Part shown: piece after piece, positions 11,361 through 24,205 of the stretch | Numbering within the stretch: position 1 is the stretch's first letter | Layout of the letters: each line of letters opens with the position of its first letter | Assembly (NCBI RefSeq): GCF_036237315.1 | Contig: NZ_CP108356.1 | Location: 4,150,501 to 4,214,500, forward strand | Source of the DNA: Streptomyces sp. NBC_01351 | Lineage (GTDB): Bacteria > Actinomycetota > Actinomycetes > Streptomycetales > Streptomycetaceae | Reading direction: 5' to 3' | Length of the DNA: 64,000 bases | Program-made: the position numbers and the translations under genes | Notes under the pieces: generated by a model | Told to the model about the DNA's origin: nothing | The model's input: the letters and a program-made list of their open reading frames with translations, nothing else | Database searches by the model: none

Positions 11361-12313
11361 CCGAGTTGGGCCCGGCTGTTGCTGCCCAGCTGCACCGAGA
11401 TCCGGCGGACGTGCTCGGCGACGCTGCGCCGGCTCATGCCCAGCCGGCGGGCGATGGAGTCGTCGGTCTCCCCGCCGACGACGGCCCGCAGGATGGCCCG
11501 CTGGATGTCGGAGGTGACGGTGGGGGAGCGGAGCGGGGAGCCGCCGTCCACGATGGGGGTCGAGCGGTCCCAGGCGTTGTCGAAGAACTGCGCCAGGAAG
11601 CGGACCAGGCCGGGGTCGTAGATCCGGAGGGCGGAGTTGGCCCGGGGCACCGTGACGGGGATGAAGGCGACCTTCCGATCACAGATGATCATGCGGTCGA
11701 AGACCTCGGTGAGGGTGCGGACCTCGGCGCCCGCGTTCCCGATCTGCTCGATGTACGACATCGTCGGCTGGTGCGAGCGGACGGTGTGCTGGTAGATCGT
11801 GCGCTGCCGCACCCCCCGGTCGAGCAGCCGCAGGTCCCGCTCCAGGGCCTCCTGGAGGAGGTGCTGCGCCCGGCCCCCGCCCGGCTGCGCGGTGAGCAGC
11901 TCGGTCTCGCACGCGTCGACGGCCATCCGCAGGGCCCGGCTGATCAGCTCGCCGCCGTCGAGATAGGTGAGCGGAGGTTCCTCGTCCCGGCGGGCCCCCG
12001 CCCACGCCTCGGTGAACGCGGAGAACACCGCCTTCGTGGAATCGATCTCCCGGCCGCGCGCCAGAAAGGCGTCCTCCAAGGGCCGCAGTACGGCGTGCGC
12101 GGCGATCTCCGGCGGAATCAAGCGCACCAATTCCGGTGAATCCGGCAATTCGGCGACGAGGTGCAGCTCCCACAGACACGGCGACACCTCGGAAGCGGGC
12201 AAGGTCCCCGTGCCGAGCGCCCGCCGGTACTGCGCGAGCGCCTCGGAACAAGGTTCGTCGACCCGGGAGATGTCGCATTTGTGCGAATGCTGGGGGGATT
12301 GATCGGGGTTCAC
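11297..12313 (-). CDS. LuxR-type HTH transcriptional regulator
   Basis: A 338-residue regulator with a C-terminal LuxR/NarL HTH: DDSIARRLGMSRRSVAEHVR, then a second helix region ending [12 protein letters not shown]. The N-terminal two thirds lack a response-regulator receiver domain. They look like the TrmB/LuxR-like proteins common in Streptomyces antibiotic clusters (PCLWELHLV, EAFLARGREIDSTKAVF). I chose the GTG at 12313 because the sequence just after it begins to match this layout; no clear ribosome binding site was seen, and a longer frame extends to 12544. It is transcribed divergently from the small-peptide gene and converges with the PPTase gene, overlapping it by 64 bp. It probably controls the cluster, but no operator was identified. 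Confidence 0.8.
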   Translation of the reverse strand: MNPDQSPQHSHKCDISRVDEPCSEALAQYRRALGTGTLPASEVSPCLWELHLVAELPDSPELVRLIPPEIAAHAVLRPLEDAFLARGREIDSTKAVFSAFTEAWAGARRDEEPPLTYLDGGELISRALRMAVDACETELLTAQPGGGRAQHLLQEALERDLRLLDRGVRQRTIYQHTVRSHQPTMSYIEQIGNAGAEVRTLTEVFDRMIICDRKVAFIPVTVPRANSALRIYDPGLVRFLAQFFDNAWDRSTPIVDGGSPLRSPTVTSDIQRAILRAVVGGETDDSIARRLGMSRRSVAEHVRRISVQLGSNSRAQLGYLLATSGLMEDPEEEATAVV

Positions 12314-12427
12314 AAGTGTGCAGGTTACATTTGCGGGCTTCTCCACCCCTGGGGCAACGCCTCCCACTCGGCAAGGATCTGAGTGCAGGCGGAAAACCGC
12401 CGTTTGCGCTTGAGGGGAAGAGGGAAC

Positions 12428-12598
12428 ATGCGCACCCGAGTCATTCGCGTTATCACGACCATCACCGCTGTCGCCGCCGTCCTGGGTCTGACCACCATCA
12501 CCGGATCGGCTGTCCACAGTGACGAATCTGCGCAGGTCGGACACGTTCTCGCGGACTCCGCATGGGGCGCCCGCGCGCCTCAGATGAACCAGCCGTGA
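12428..12598 (+). CDS. Small secreted peptide, 56 residues, possible signal
   Basis: The ORF begins at an ATG behind an AGGGGAAGAGGGAAC purine-rich ribosome site. The product has a basic N-terminus (MRTRVIR), a hydrophobic stretch (ITTITAVAAVLGLTTITG) and a likely signal-peptidase site near GSAVHS. A mature tail of about 28 residues follows, ending DSAWGARAPQMNQP. Its stop overlaps the GTG of the next gene (GTGA), so it is coupled to the M18-like and XRE/ATPase genes. I do not know the family. A secreted signalling peptide read by one of the adjacent regulators is a reasonable inference only. Confidence 0.6.
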   Translation: MRTRVIRVITTITAVAAVLGLTTITGSAVHSDESAQVGHVLADSAWGARAPQMNQP

Positions 12599-13803
12599 CC
12601 ACCGCGCCGGTCCGCGCGGCGCGACCGGTGACCGGATCCCGCGGCGATCACGTGGATGACCTGATCACGTTCATCCAGGACTGTCCGTCGCCGTGGCACA
12701 CGGTCGCCGAGGGGGTCCGCAGACTGGAGCGGTCCGGCTTCCGGGCCGTGTGCGAGCAGGAATTTCAGGGGGAGGCCGCCGGGGGGCGGTACTACCTCGC
12801 GGGGGCCGACACACTGATCGCCTGGTACACCGCGCCGGGCACCCCTCCGGGGGCGCCCCTGCGGATCCTGACCGCGCACACCGACGCGGCGGGCCTGCGG
12901 GTCCGGCCCGAACCGGACGGCGCGACCGCCGGCTGGCGCCGGATCCGCGTCGCACCCCACGGCCCCGTCCCGATCGCCGGCTGGACCGGCCGCGACCTCG
13001 GGATCTCCGGCCGGATCACCCTGACCGACGGCAGCAGTCGGCTGGTCGGCTCGGACGAGCCGCTGGCCCGGCTGCCCCACAGGGGGTCGGGCGACCCCCT
13101 GTGGGGGCTGGGGGGCGCCCACCCCGACGGGCTGCTCTCCCGGATCACGGCCGACGCCGACGTGGACTTCTACGAGGTGCGCGACTGGGAGCTGACCCTC
13201 CACGACGTGCAGCCGCCCGTCCGGCTCGGCGCCGACCGCGAGTTCCTCGTAGGACCCCGGCTCGACAACCTGGTCACCCTGCACGCCGCGTTGACCGCGC
13301 TGGCGCAGGCGGCCCGGTACGGCCCGGACCCCGCCCGACCGGTCGTGCCGGTTCTGGTCGCACACGGGCCCGGGGGCGTCCCGTCGCTCGGCCGGACCCT
13401 CCACCGGGCCACGGGTCGCGCCCCGGCCGGAGCGCTGGCCGTCGCCCTCGACGTGACGGCGGCCGCACGTCCGGACGACCCCGCCCACGGCGACGACCGA
13501 CCACTGCCGGGCGGCGGGCCCATCGTCGCCTCGCCCGGCTTCCGCGCGGCGTGCGAACGGGCCGGCGTGCCCTGGCAACGGCCCGCTCCGACCGGCGCCT
13601 CGCGGTGCGCCCTGGGGGCCGACGCGGCTATCTCGGACGGCCTCGGCGTCCCCGTCCTCGACGTGGGGATCGCCGGGCTCTCGCCGCACTCCGCGCGCGC
13701 CCTGTGCGGGGCCGCCGACCTGTGGCTGCTCACCCGCGCGCTCACCGCGTTCGCCACCGCCGACCACGCAGACGACAGAGACAGAGAGGGAACGGGACCG
13801 TGA
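12595..13803 (+). CDS. M18 aminopeptidase-like protein with degenerate active site
   Basis: 402 residues, resembling M18 metallo-aminopeptidases (aspartyl aminopeptidase/ApeB): DLITFIQDCPSPWHTV at the N-terminus, the ligand-bearing LTAHTDAAGLRVRP, PRLDNL in mid-protein and a C-terminal PHSARAL. Where M18 enzymes have the DHEEVGS segment with the catalytic and zinc-binding glutamates, this protein reads VAHGPGGVPS, so both Glu are absent. It may be inactive, or a peptide-binding relative. The GTG start overlaps the small-peptide stop and the stop overlaps the next GTG, so three genes form a coupled chain. A role in handling the small peptide or the NRPS product is inference. Confidence 0.78.
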   Translation: MTTAPVRAARPVTGSRGDHVDDLITFIQDCPSPWHTVAEGVRRLERSGFRAVCEQEFQGEAAGGRYYLAGADTLIAWYTAPGTPPGAPLRILTAHTDAAGLRVRPEPDGATAGWRRIRVAPHGPVPIAGWTGRDLGISGRITLTDGSSRLVGSDEPLARLPHRGSGDPLWGLGGAHPDGLLSRITADADVDFYEVRDWELTLHDVQPPVRLGADREFLVGPRLDNLVTLHAALTALAQAARYGPDPARPVVPVLVAHGPGGVPSLGRTLHRATGRAPAGALAVALDVTAAARPDDPAHGDDRPLPGGGPIVASPGFRAACERAGVPWQRPAPTGASRCALGADAAISDGLGVPVLDVGIAGLSPHSARALCGAADLWLLTRALTAFATADHADDRDREGTGP

Positions 13804-15275
13804 CGACCAGCGACACCACGCGCTTCGGAGAGCTGCTGCAGCAGTACCGCAGACGCGCCCGACTCACCCAGACCGAACTCTCCGGATTCTCCACGGTCAG
13901 TGTCCGGGCCATCCGGAACCTCGAACTGGGACAGGCGCGCAACCCCCGCCGGGAGACCGTCCGGCTCCTCGTGGACGCCCTGCGCCTGGGCGGCGCCCAG
14001 CGCGCCGCCCTGCAACTGGCGGCCGGACTCGAAGCCGACGACACCGCCTTCCTCGACCTGCCCGCCCTGCCGGCCCTCGCCGCCCGCCGCCCCCATGGGC
14101 GGGACGCCGAACTGGAGCTGCTCCTCGACCGGCTGACCGGACCCGACGGCGGCCGGTACGTCGGCATCGGCGGCCTCGCCGGCGTCGGCAAGACGAGGCT
14201 GGCCCTGGCCGTCGCCCACGCCCTGGGCACCCCCGAGCCGACCGGTCCGACCGGCGCCGGCGCCATGCCCACCCTGTGGCTCTCCGTGCGCCGCCTGCTC
14301 GACCCCGTCGACCGCCGGGTCCCGGACGACCTGACCGTCCCCCCGGTGGTCTGGCTGGAGGGCCTGCTCACCCGCAACGGAGCCGCGTACGGCGAGGCCG
14401 CGCGCCTCATCGGCGACCGGCCGGTCCTGCTCGTCGTCGACGGCAACGACCGGGGGGAGGTCGCCCGCGACACCCTGGAGGCCCTCCTGGCCGACTGCCG
14501 CAACCTGCGGGTGCTGGAGACCTCGCGGGTGCCCGGGCCGCGGCCCGCCGACTTCCGCGTCGCCCTGCGCCCGCTGCCGACCCCGACCCTGACCTCCGTC
14601 GACGGCCTGCACGGCGCCCTCGCCGACCCGGCGCTGCGCGTACTCGTCGACCGGATCACCGACCTGCAGCCGGACTTCCGTCTCGACCCGGGCAACGTCG
14701 GCACACTGCTGGAGCTGTGCGCCCGCCTCGACGGCCTGCCCCGCGCCCTGGAGGCCGCCGCCTCCTGGCTGCCGCTCTGCTCCCCGGCCGAGATCACGAG
14801 GCTCGCCCGTGCCGAACCCCACGTGGCCGCCGGGCCCGCCGACGCCGGCCCCGGCGCCGACTGGGTCACCGAGGCCCTCGACGACGCCCTGGAGGACCTC
14901 TCCCCGGCCCGCCGCACCCTGCTGCGCCGACTCGCCGACTGGGACGTCCCCTGGACGATGGAGCAGGTCGTCACCGCCTCCGGAACCGGGCGGGCCGAAG
15001 TGGCGAGCGCCGTCGACTCCTTCCTGCGGCGCGGCCTGATCCGCCGGCTGCCCTCCGCGCACCTCGTCGTCTTCGGGGTGCTGCACATCGTGCGGGCCTC
15101 CCTGCGTGCCCGGACACCCCACGTAGAACCCATCCACCCCATCCACCCCATCGATCACAGCGAACGAACCGAGGAACGGCACAGTGACGGCACAGGCTTT
15201 GGCAGGACTGCTCGCGGACGAGGTCAGGTTGCGGGTCTTCTCGGCGGTCGTGCTGGGCGCGGCAACGCCGCCTGA
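13800..15275 (+). CDS. XRE-family HTH regulator with STAND-like ATPase domain
   Basis: 491 residues. An N-terminal XRE HTH (residues about 9-60: FGELLQQYRRRARLTQTELS) is followed by a P-loop ATPase of AfsR/NB-ARC type: Walker A GGLAGVGKTRL near 122-132 and a Walker-B-like VLLVVDGND. The rest is helical, without clear TPR repeats. Proteins of this build are usually large regulators that sense a ligand through the ATPase. The GTG overlaps the stop of the M18-like gene. The 3' end reads 92 bp into the next gene, giving a basic C-terminal tail that starts after a PIHPIHPI repeat and looks non-globular. Confidence 0.8.
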   Translation: MTTSDTTRFGELLQQYRRRARLTQTELSGFSTVSVRAIRNLELGQARNPRRETVRLLVDALRLGGAQRAALQLAAGLEADDTAFLDLPALPALAARRPHGRDAELELLLDRLTGPDGGRYVGIGGLAGVGKTRLALAVAHALGTPEPTGPTGAGAMPTLWLSVRRLLDPVDRRVPDDLTVPPVVWLEGLLTRNGAAYGEAARLIGDRPVLLVVDGNDRGEVARDTLEALLADCRNLRVLETSRVPGPRPADFRVALRPLPTPTLTSVDGLHGALADPALRVLVDRITDLQPDFRLDPGNVGTLLELCARLDGLPRALEAAASWLPLCSPAEITRLARAEPHVAAGPADAGPGADWVTEALDDALEDLSPARRTLLRRLADWDVPWTMEQVVTASGTGRAEVASAVDSFLRRGLIRRLPSAHLVVFGVLHIVRASLRARTPHVEPIHPIHPIDHSERTEERHSDGTGFGRTARGRGQVAGLLGGRAGRGNAA

Positions 15276-15741
15276 CATCGCGTCCGCCACCGGCGCGAAG
15301 GCCAAGGACGTGGCCCTCGCCCTGCGCAAACTCACCGCCGGGGGCCTCGTCGTCGACGACGGCGGCGAACTGAAGGCCGCCACCGGCCGGTTCAAGGAGG
15401 TCCTGCGCTCCGCCGCCGGCGCCGAACGGACCGTCACCGACCACGGCACCGGCGACGACCGCACGGAGTTCCTGCTGCGGACCTTCGTCGACGGTGACCG
15501 CCTGCTCGGCATCCCCTCCCAGCTCGGCCGCCGCCGCACCGTCCTGGCCCACCTGGCCCACCGGGGCTTCCGCCCCGGCGAGCGCTACCCCGAGCGGGCC
15601 GTCAACGACATCCTGCGCGGCTGGAGCGAGGGCTCCGGCACCGATCACGTGGCCATCCGCCGCTACCTCATCGAGCTGGACGTCCTCGACCGGGCGGACG
15701 GCCACTACTGGCTGCGCCCCGAGGCCGAGACCGCCTCCTGA
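15184..15741 (+). CDS. Winged-helix regulator with DUF2087 domain
   Basis: 185 residues. The N-terminal half resembles an ArsR-like winged helix (LLADEVRLRVFSAVVLGAATPPDIASATG, then an LRKLTAGGLV wing). The C-terminal half matches DUF2087 (FVDGDRLLGIPSQLGRRRTVLAHLA, with YPERAVNDILRGW and a closing RRYLIELDVLDR). The GTG at 184 bp before 15,368 has GAGGAA about 8 nt upstream. It starts inside the XRE/ATPase gene, so the two are translated together. It is probably a transcription factor; its ligand and targets are unknown. Confidence 0.78.
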   Translation: MTAQALAGLLADEVRLRVFSAVVLGAATPPDIASATGAKAKDVALALRKLTAGGLVVDDGGELKAATGRFKEVLRSAAGAERTVTDHGTGDDRTEFLLRTFVDGDRLLGIPSQLGRRRTVLAHLAHRGFRPGERYPERAVNDILRGWSEGSGTDHVAIRRYLIELDVLDRADGHYWLRPEAETAS

Positions 15742-15856
15742 GCCCCGCCCCAACTGCCGCCTTGTTGCCGCTTCGACTGCCGAAGGGGCCCCCGCCCGCA
15801 CGCATAGCGTCGGGCGCCGGCGCAGAAGTCGAATCCCCTTGTCTGGAGTGGTGAAC

Positions 15857-19048
<3,192 letters not shown>

Positions 19049-19115
19049 CCGTCCGGCGCGACGGCCGGACCCGTCCGATCCGGCCGATCGCCGGTTGATC
19101 CCCGTAGAGAGTCGA

Positions 19116-22100
19116 GTGGTAGTGGTGAGCGAGAGCACGAGCGAATTCCCGGTGTCGTACGCCCAGCGCGGGCTGTGGTTCCTCAACCGGCTGGACCCCA
19201 CCAGCGCCGCGTACAACGTGCCGGTGCTGGTCCGACTGGACGGCCCACTGGACGCCCCCGCCCTGGAAGCGGCCCTCGCCGACGTGCGCGAGCGGCACGA
19301 GCCGCTGCGCACCGTCCTCGGCGAGCGCGACGGCGAGCCCTGCCAGCGGGTGCTGTCCGTCCACGGCAGCGGCTTCGTGTTCAAGCACCTCGACACCGAC
19401 CCGGAGCGCGCCGAAGGGCTGCTCCGGGAGCTCGCCGAGCAGCCCTTCGACCTCGACGGGGACCTCCCGGTGCGCGCCTTCCTGGTGCGCACCGGGCCGG
19501 AGGCCCACGTCCTGGCCCTCGTCATGCACCACGTCGTGTGCGACGGCTGGTCCTTCGCCCCGCTGCTGCGGGACCTCGCCGCCGCCTACGACGCCCGCCA
19601 CGCCGGCCGCGCCCCCGACTGGGAGCCGCTGCCCGTCCGCTACTCCGACTACACCCTGTGGCAGCGCGACCTCCTCGCCGACGGCGACGACCCGAACGGC
19701 CTGCTCGCCGCCCAGCTCGGCTACTGGCGCGACGCCCTCGCCGGCGTCCCCGAGGAGCTGGCGCTGCCCACCGACCGGGTCCGGCCCCCCGTGGCGAGCG
19801 GCCGCGGCGCCGTCGTCACCCGGACCATCGCCCCCGAACTCCACACCGGACTGCGGGCCATCGCCCGGCAGAGCCGCGGCACCCTCTTCACCGTCGCCCA
19901 GGCCGCCGTCGCCGCCCTGCTCCACCGACTCGGCTCGGGCACCGACATCCCGCTCGGCACCGCCGTCGCCGGCCGCACCGACGAGGCCCTCGACGACCTC
20001 GTCGGCATGTTCGTCAACACCCAGGTGCTGCGCGCCGACCTCTCCGGCGACCCCACCTTCCTCGACCTGGCCCAGCGGGTCACCGACGTCGGCTTCAGCG
20101 CCCTCGCCCACCAGGAACTGCCCTTCGACCGGATCGTCGAGGAGCTCAACCCCGTCCGCTCCCGGGCCCGGCACCCGCTCTTCCAGGTAGCCGTCGAACT
20201 CCACGACGGCGACGAGTCACCGCTGCGCCTGACCGGCCTCACCGCCACCGTCGACGTCGTCCAGACCTCCACCGCCAAATTCGACCTGGCCTGGGACTTC
20301 GTGGAGACGAGCGGCGCCGACGGCCGCCCCGGCTCCCTCACCCTCCACCTGAGCCACGCCACCGACCTGTTCGACCGGGAGACCGCCGAGGACCTCGCCA
20401 CCCGCCTGGTCCTGCTGCTCGGCGCCGTCGTCACCGACCCCCTCCGCCCCGTCTCCGGCATCCCCCTCGTGGACGACGCCGAACGGCGGGCCCTCCTCGC
20501 CGACTTCCGGCCCCCGCACCCCGACCTGGAGCACGGCGTCGTGGAACGGATCCGCGCCCACGCCACCGCCCGCCCGGACGCCGTGGCCGTCGTCGACGGC
20601 TCCGGCCCCACCGACTACCGGACCCTCGTAGGCCGCGCGAGCCGGCTCACCCGCACCCTCGCCGACGCCGGGGTCACCGGCGGCACCATCGTGCCCGTCC
20701 TCGCACGGCGCGGCGCCCCCGTCATCGCCGGCTTCCTCGGCATCACCGCCGCCGGCGGCGTCTACCTGCCGCTCGACCCCAAGGCCCCGGCCGCCCGCAC
20801 CCTCGCCCTGCTCGACGACGCCGACTGCCGTCACCTGCTGGCCGACGCGGCCCACGCCGACGCCGCCCGCGCCCTGGCCGAGGCCGCCGACCGGCCGATC
20901 CGCGTCCTGGTCATCGGCGAGGAGGCCGACGCCCCGGACGACCTCGCCCCCGTCTCCGGCGGACCCGACGACCCCGCCTACGTCATCTTCACCTCCGGCT
21001 CCACCGGCAAGCCCAAGGGCGCCCTCGTGCAGCGTCGGGGCATGGTCAACAACCTGCTCGCCGAGGCCGAGGCCATGGGCATCGACGGCCCGCTGACCGT
21101 CACCTCCACCGCCCCCCTCACCTTCGACATCTCCGTCTGGCAGATGTTCGTCCCGCTGATCTTCGGCGGCACCGTCCGTGCCCTGCCCGACGAGACCGTC
21201 CGCGACCCCCGGGCCCTGTTCCGGCTCGTCGCCGACGAGCGCGTCGACGTCACCCAGGTCGTCCCCAGCCTGCTGCACGCGGCCCTCGACGAGTGGGACC
21301 ACACCGGCGAGAGCCCCGCCCTCGCGCTGCGCTGCCTGGCCGTGACCGGGGAGGCCCTCCCGGCCGACCTGTGCCACCGCTGGGCCGCCCTCCACCCGGC
21401 GATCCCGCTGGTCAACTGCTACGGGCCCACCGAGTGCTCGGACGACGTCACCCAGGCCGTGATCACCGCCGACAACCTGCCCACCGACTCCCGCACCCCC
21501 ATCGGCCGGCCCGTCCGCGGCAGCCGCCTCCTCGTCCTCGACGACCGGCTCGCCCTGACCCCCACCGGCATCCCCGGCGAGCTGTGGATCGGCGGGATCG
21601 TCGTAGGCGGCGGCTACCTCGGCGACCCCCGGCGAACCGCCGCCACGTTCGTCGCCGACCCGTGGGCGCAGGAGCCCGGCACCCGGATGTACCGCACCGG
21701 CGACCTCGTCCGGCGCCGCCGCGACGGCCAACTCGAGTACCTCGGCCGCCGGGACCACCAGGTCAAGGTGCGCGGCCACCGGATCGAACCCGGCGAGATC
21801 GAGCACGCCCTGCGGGCCCTGCCCGGCGTGCGCGCCGCCGCCGTGATCGTGCGCGAGGACACCCCGGGCGACAAGCGGCTGGTGGGCTACGTGGTGCCCG
21901 CCGCCGACGGCCCCGCCGACCACCCGACCCTCCGCGCGGAACTCGGCCGCACCCTGCCCGAGTACATGGTGCCCGCCGCGTTCGTCACCCTCGACGCCCT
22001 GCCGCTGACCCCCAACGGCAAGCTCGACCGGCGCGGCCTGCCGGTGCCCGACCTCACCGCCCTGTCCACCGGCCGCCCCCCGGCCACCGACCGCGAAAAG

Positions 22101-22358
22101 ACCGTGGCCGCCCTCTTCGCCGACCTCCTCGGCGTCCCCGAGGTCTCCCTCGACGACGACTTCTTCGCCTTCGGCGGCCACTCCCTGATGGCCACCCGGC
22201 TCGTCGTCCGGCTCCGCTCCGCCCTCGGCCTCGACGTGCCGATCCGCCTGGTCTTCGAGGCGCCGACCGTCGCCGGACTGCTCGCCGCCCTCGACCGCGA
22301 CGTGCCCGCCACCGCCACCGCCCGCCCCCGACTCGGCCGCCGCCGGCCCCAGGGGTGA
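19116..22358 (+). CDS. Single-module NRPS, C-A-T, basic-residue type pocket
   Basis: About 1,080 residues. C domain about 10-450 ([19 protein letters not shown]), A domain 460-980 ([35 protein letters not shown]) and a carrier domain with [11 protein letters not shown] near 1025. The hand-read pocket is D-I-W-Q-A-T-C-D-D-K. Its two consecutive acids resemble the Dab-type code D-I-W-E-L-T-A-D-D-K that I recall for 2,4-diaminobutyrate, so a diamino acid is likely; Dap fits the SbnA/SbnB pair. Several in-frame GTG codons (19116, 19122, 19125) follow GAGAG; I list the first. The stop lies 8 bp before the next NRPS gene. Confidence 0.92.
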   Translation: MVVVSESTSEFPVSYAQRGLWFLNRLDPTSAAYNVPVLVRLDGPLDAPALEAALADVRERHEPLRTVLGERDGEPCQRVLSVHGSGFVFKHLDTDPERAEGLLRELAEQPFDLDGDLPVRAFLVRTGPEAHVLALVMHHVVCDGWSFAPLLRDLAAAYDARHAGRAPDWEPLPVRYSDYTLWQRDLLADGDDPNGLLAAQLGYWRDALAGVPEELALPTDRVRPPVASGRGAVVTRTIAPELHTGLRAIARQSRGTLFTVAQAAVAALLHRLGSGTDIPLGTAVAGRTDEALDDLVGMFVNTQVLRADLSGDPTFLDLAQRVTDVGFSALAHQELPFDRIVEELNPVRSRARHPLFQVAVELHDGDESPLRLTGLTATVDVVQTSTAKFDLAWDFVETSGADGRPGSLTLHLSHATDLFDRETAEDLATRLVLLLGAVVTDPLRPVSGIPLVDDAERRALLADFRPPHPDLEHGVVERIRAHATARPDAVAVVDGSGPTDYRTLVGRASRLTRTLADAGVTGGTIVPVLARRGAPVIAGFLGITAAGGVYLPLDPKAPAARTLALLDDADCRHLLADAAHADAARALAEAADRPIRVLVIGEEADAPDDLAPVSGGPDDPAYVIFTSGSTGKPKGALVQRRGMVNNLLAEAEAMGIDGPLTVTSTAPLTFDISVWQMFVPLIFGGTVRALPDETVRDPRALFRLVADERVDVTQVVPSLLHAALDEWDHTGESPALALRCLAVTGEALPADLCHRWAALHPAIPLVNCYGPTECSDDVTQAVITADNLPTDSRTPIGRPVRGSRLLVLDDRLALTPTGIPGELWIGGIVVGGGYLGDPRRTAATFVADPWAQEPGTRMYRTGDLVRRRRDGQLEYLGRRDHQVKVRGHRIEPGEIEHALRALPGVRAAAVIVREDTPGDKRLVGYVVPAADGPADHPTLRAELGRTLPEYMVPAAFVTLDALPLTPNGKLDRRGLPVPDLTALSTGRPPATDREKTVAALFADLLGVPEVSLDDDFFAFGGHSLMATRLVVRLRSALGLDVPIRLVFEAPTVAGLLAALDRDVPATATARPRLGRRRPQG

Positions 22359-22366
22359 CCCCGCCG

Positions 22367-24205
22367 ATGACCACCACGACGACCGCCACCGCGGCCCCCA
22401 CCGCGATCCCCGCCGAAACCCCCGCCGAGACCGAGGCGGAGACCGCGGACATCTTCCCCGCCTCCTTCGCCCAACAGCGGCTCTGGTTCCTCAACCGGCT
22501 GGAGGGCCCCAACACCTCCTACAGCGTGCAGGTCCTGATCCGGCTCGACGGCGTACTCGACGAACCCGCCCTCGCCGCCGCCCTCACCGACCTCGTGGAG
22601 CGGCACGAGAGCCTGCGCACCGTCCTCGGCGAGGCCGGCGGCATCCCCCACCAGCGGATCCTCACCACCGCCGGATCCGGCATCGCGCTCCGCCCGCTGC
22701 CCGCCGAACAGCTGCCCGCCGAGTTCGCACGGCCCTTCGACCTCGACGCCGACGTGCCGCTGCGCCCCTTCCTCGTCCGGGAGGCCGCCGAGCGGCACCT
22801 GCTCGCCCTGGTCATGCACCACGTCGTCTGCGACGGCTGGTCGATGACCCCGCTGCTGCGGGACCTGTCCGCCGCCTACGACGCCCGCCACGCCGGCCGC
22901 GCCCCCGACTGGGAGCCGCTGCCGGTCCAGTACGCCGACTACGCGCTCTGGCAGCGCGACCTGCTCGGCTCCGAGGACGACCCCGACTCCCTCGCGAACC
23001 GGCAGCTCGCCCACTGGCGCGAGGCCCTCGCCGGACTCCCCGGCGAACTGGCCCTGCCCTACGACCGGGTCCGCCCGGCCGCCCCCCGGCACGGCGGCGG
23101 CGTCCTCGACTTCACGATCCCCGCCGAACTGCACACGGGCCTCTACGAGATCACCCGCCGCACCGGCGCCTCCCTCTTCATGGTCCTCCAGGCGGCCCTC
23201 GCCGCCCTGCTCCACCGACTCGGCGCCGGCACCGACATCCCGCTCGGAACCGCCGTCGCCGGCCGCACCGACGAGGCCCTCGACGACCTCGTCGGCATGT
23301 TCGTCAACACCCTGGTGCTGCGCGCCGACCTCTCCGGCGACCCCACCTTCCTCGAACTCGTCGAACGCGTCCGCGTGACCAGCCTGGCCGCCTACGACCA
23401 CCAGGACCTGCCCTTCGAACGGCTCGTCGAGGCCCTCAACCCGCCCCGCGTCCGCTCCCGGCACCCCCTCTTCCAGGTCATCGTCAAACTGCACAACGGC
23501 GACGAGATCGAGGCCGAGGTCCCGATGACCGGGCTCACCACCACCCTCCTGCCCGTCGACACCGACACGGCCCGCTTCGACCTGGCCTGGGACTTCGTGG
23601 AGACCGCCGCCCCCGAACGCGGCGGCACCCTCACCGCCCACCTCAGCCACGCCACCGACCTCTTCGACCACGAGACCGCCGAACGCCTGCGGGACCGGCT
23701 CCTGCGGCTGCTGACCAACGCCGCCGAGCACCCCGAGCTCCCCGTCACCCGGATCCCGCTCGCCACCGACGAGGAACGGGGCGCGCTCCCGGCCCGCCCC
23801 GACACCCCCGCCGTCATCGACGACGTGGACGCCACCACCGACCACGCCCGCCCGGTGGCCCGCGCCGACACCACCGGCCCCGTCCCCGGCGGCCGCCCCC
23901 CGGCCACCCGCCGCGAACGCCTCCTCTGCTCCCTCTACGAGGAGGTCCTCGACACCCCGGGGATCGGCCTCGACGACGACTTCTTCGCCCTCGGCGGCCA
24001 CTCGCTGCTCGCCATCCCGCTGATCGGGCGCGTCAACGCCGCCTTCGGGCTGGACATCGGCGTCTGCACGGTCTTCGAGTGCCCGACCGTCGACGAGATG
24101 AACGCGCTGCTCGACCGGGCCTTCGCGGAACGCGACATGGACCCCGACGCCTGGGAGCGCACCGCCGCCCCGGCCCCCTCGCACGTGACAGGAGACGCAC
24201 GATGA
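22367..24205 (+). CDS. Terminal NRPS, C-T without an adenylation domain
   Basis: 612 residues. A Thr/Ala-rich N-terminal linker (about 30 residues) leads into a complete C domain ([27 protein letters not shown]), ending near residue 480. It then passes straight into a carrier domain, [11 protein letters not shown] near 545. The roughly 500-residue A domain is absent: the join is a linker rich in Asp, Ala, Thr and Pro, with no frame-shifted A-domain remnant. The carrier must be loaded by an A domain acting in trans, or the C domain may take part in release. No thioesterase is fused. The ATG is 8 bp after the previous stop, and the stop overlaps the dioxygenase ATG (ATGA). Confidence 0.92.
   Translation: MTTTTTATAAPTAIPAETPAETEAETADIFPASFAQQRLWFLNRLEGPNTSYSVQVLIRLDGVLDEPALAAALTDLVERHESLRTVLGEAGGIPHQRILTTAGSGIALRPLPAEQLPAEFARPFDLDADVPLRPFLVREAAERHLLALVMHHVVCDGWSMTPLLRDLSAAYDARHAGRAPDWEPLPVQYADYALWQRDLLGSEDDPDSLANRQLAHWREALAGLPGELALPYDRVRPAAPRHGGGVLDFTIPAELHTGLYEITRRTGASLFMVLQAALAALLHRLGAGTDIPLGTAVAGRTDEALDDLVGMFVNTLVLRADLSGDPTFLELVERVRVTSLAAYDHQDLPFERLVEALNPPRVRSRHPLFQVIVKLHNGDEIEAEVPMTGLTTTLLPVDTDTARFDLAWDFVETAAPERGGTLTAHLSHATDLFDHETAERLRDRLLRLLTNAAEHPELPVTRIPLATDEERGALPARPDTPAVIDDVDATTDHARPVARADTTGPVPGGRPPATRRERLLCSLYEEVLDTPGIGLDDDFFALGGHSLLAIPLIGRVNAAFGLDIGVCTVFECPTVDEMNALLDRAFAERDMDPDAWERTAAPAPSHVTGDAR

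Noticed and set aside
15131..15151. CCCATCCAC repeat near the end of the XRE/ATPase gene as a phase-variation switch
   Set aside because: The unit is 9 nt, so slippage stays in frame and cannot fuse or separate the two regulators.
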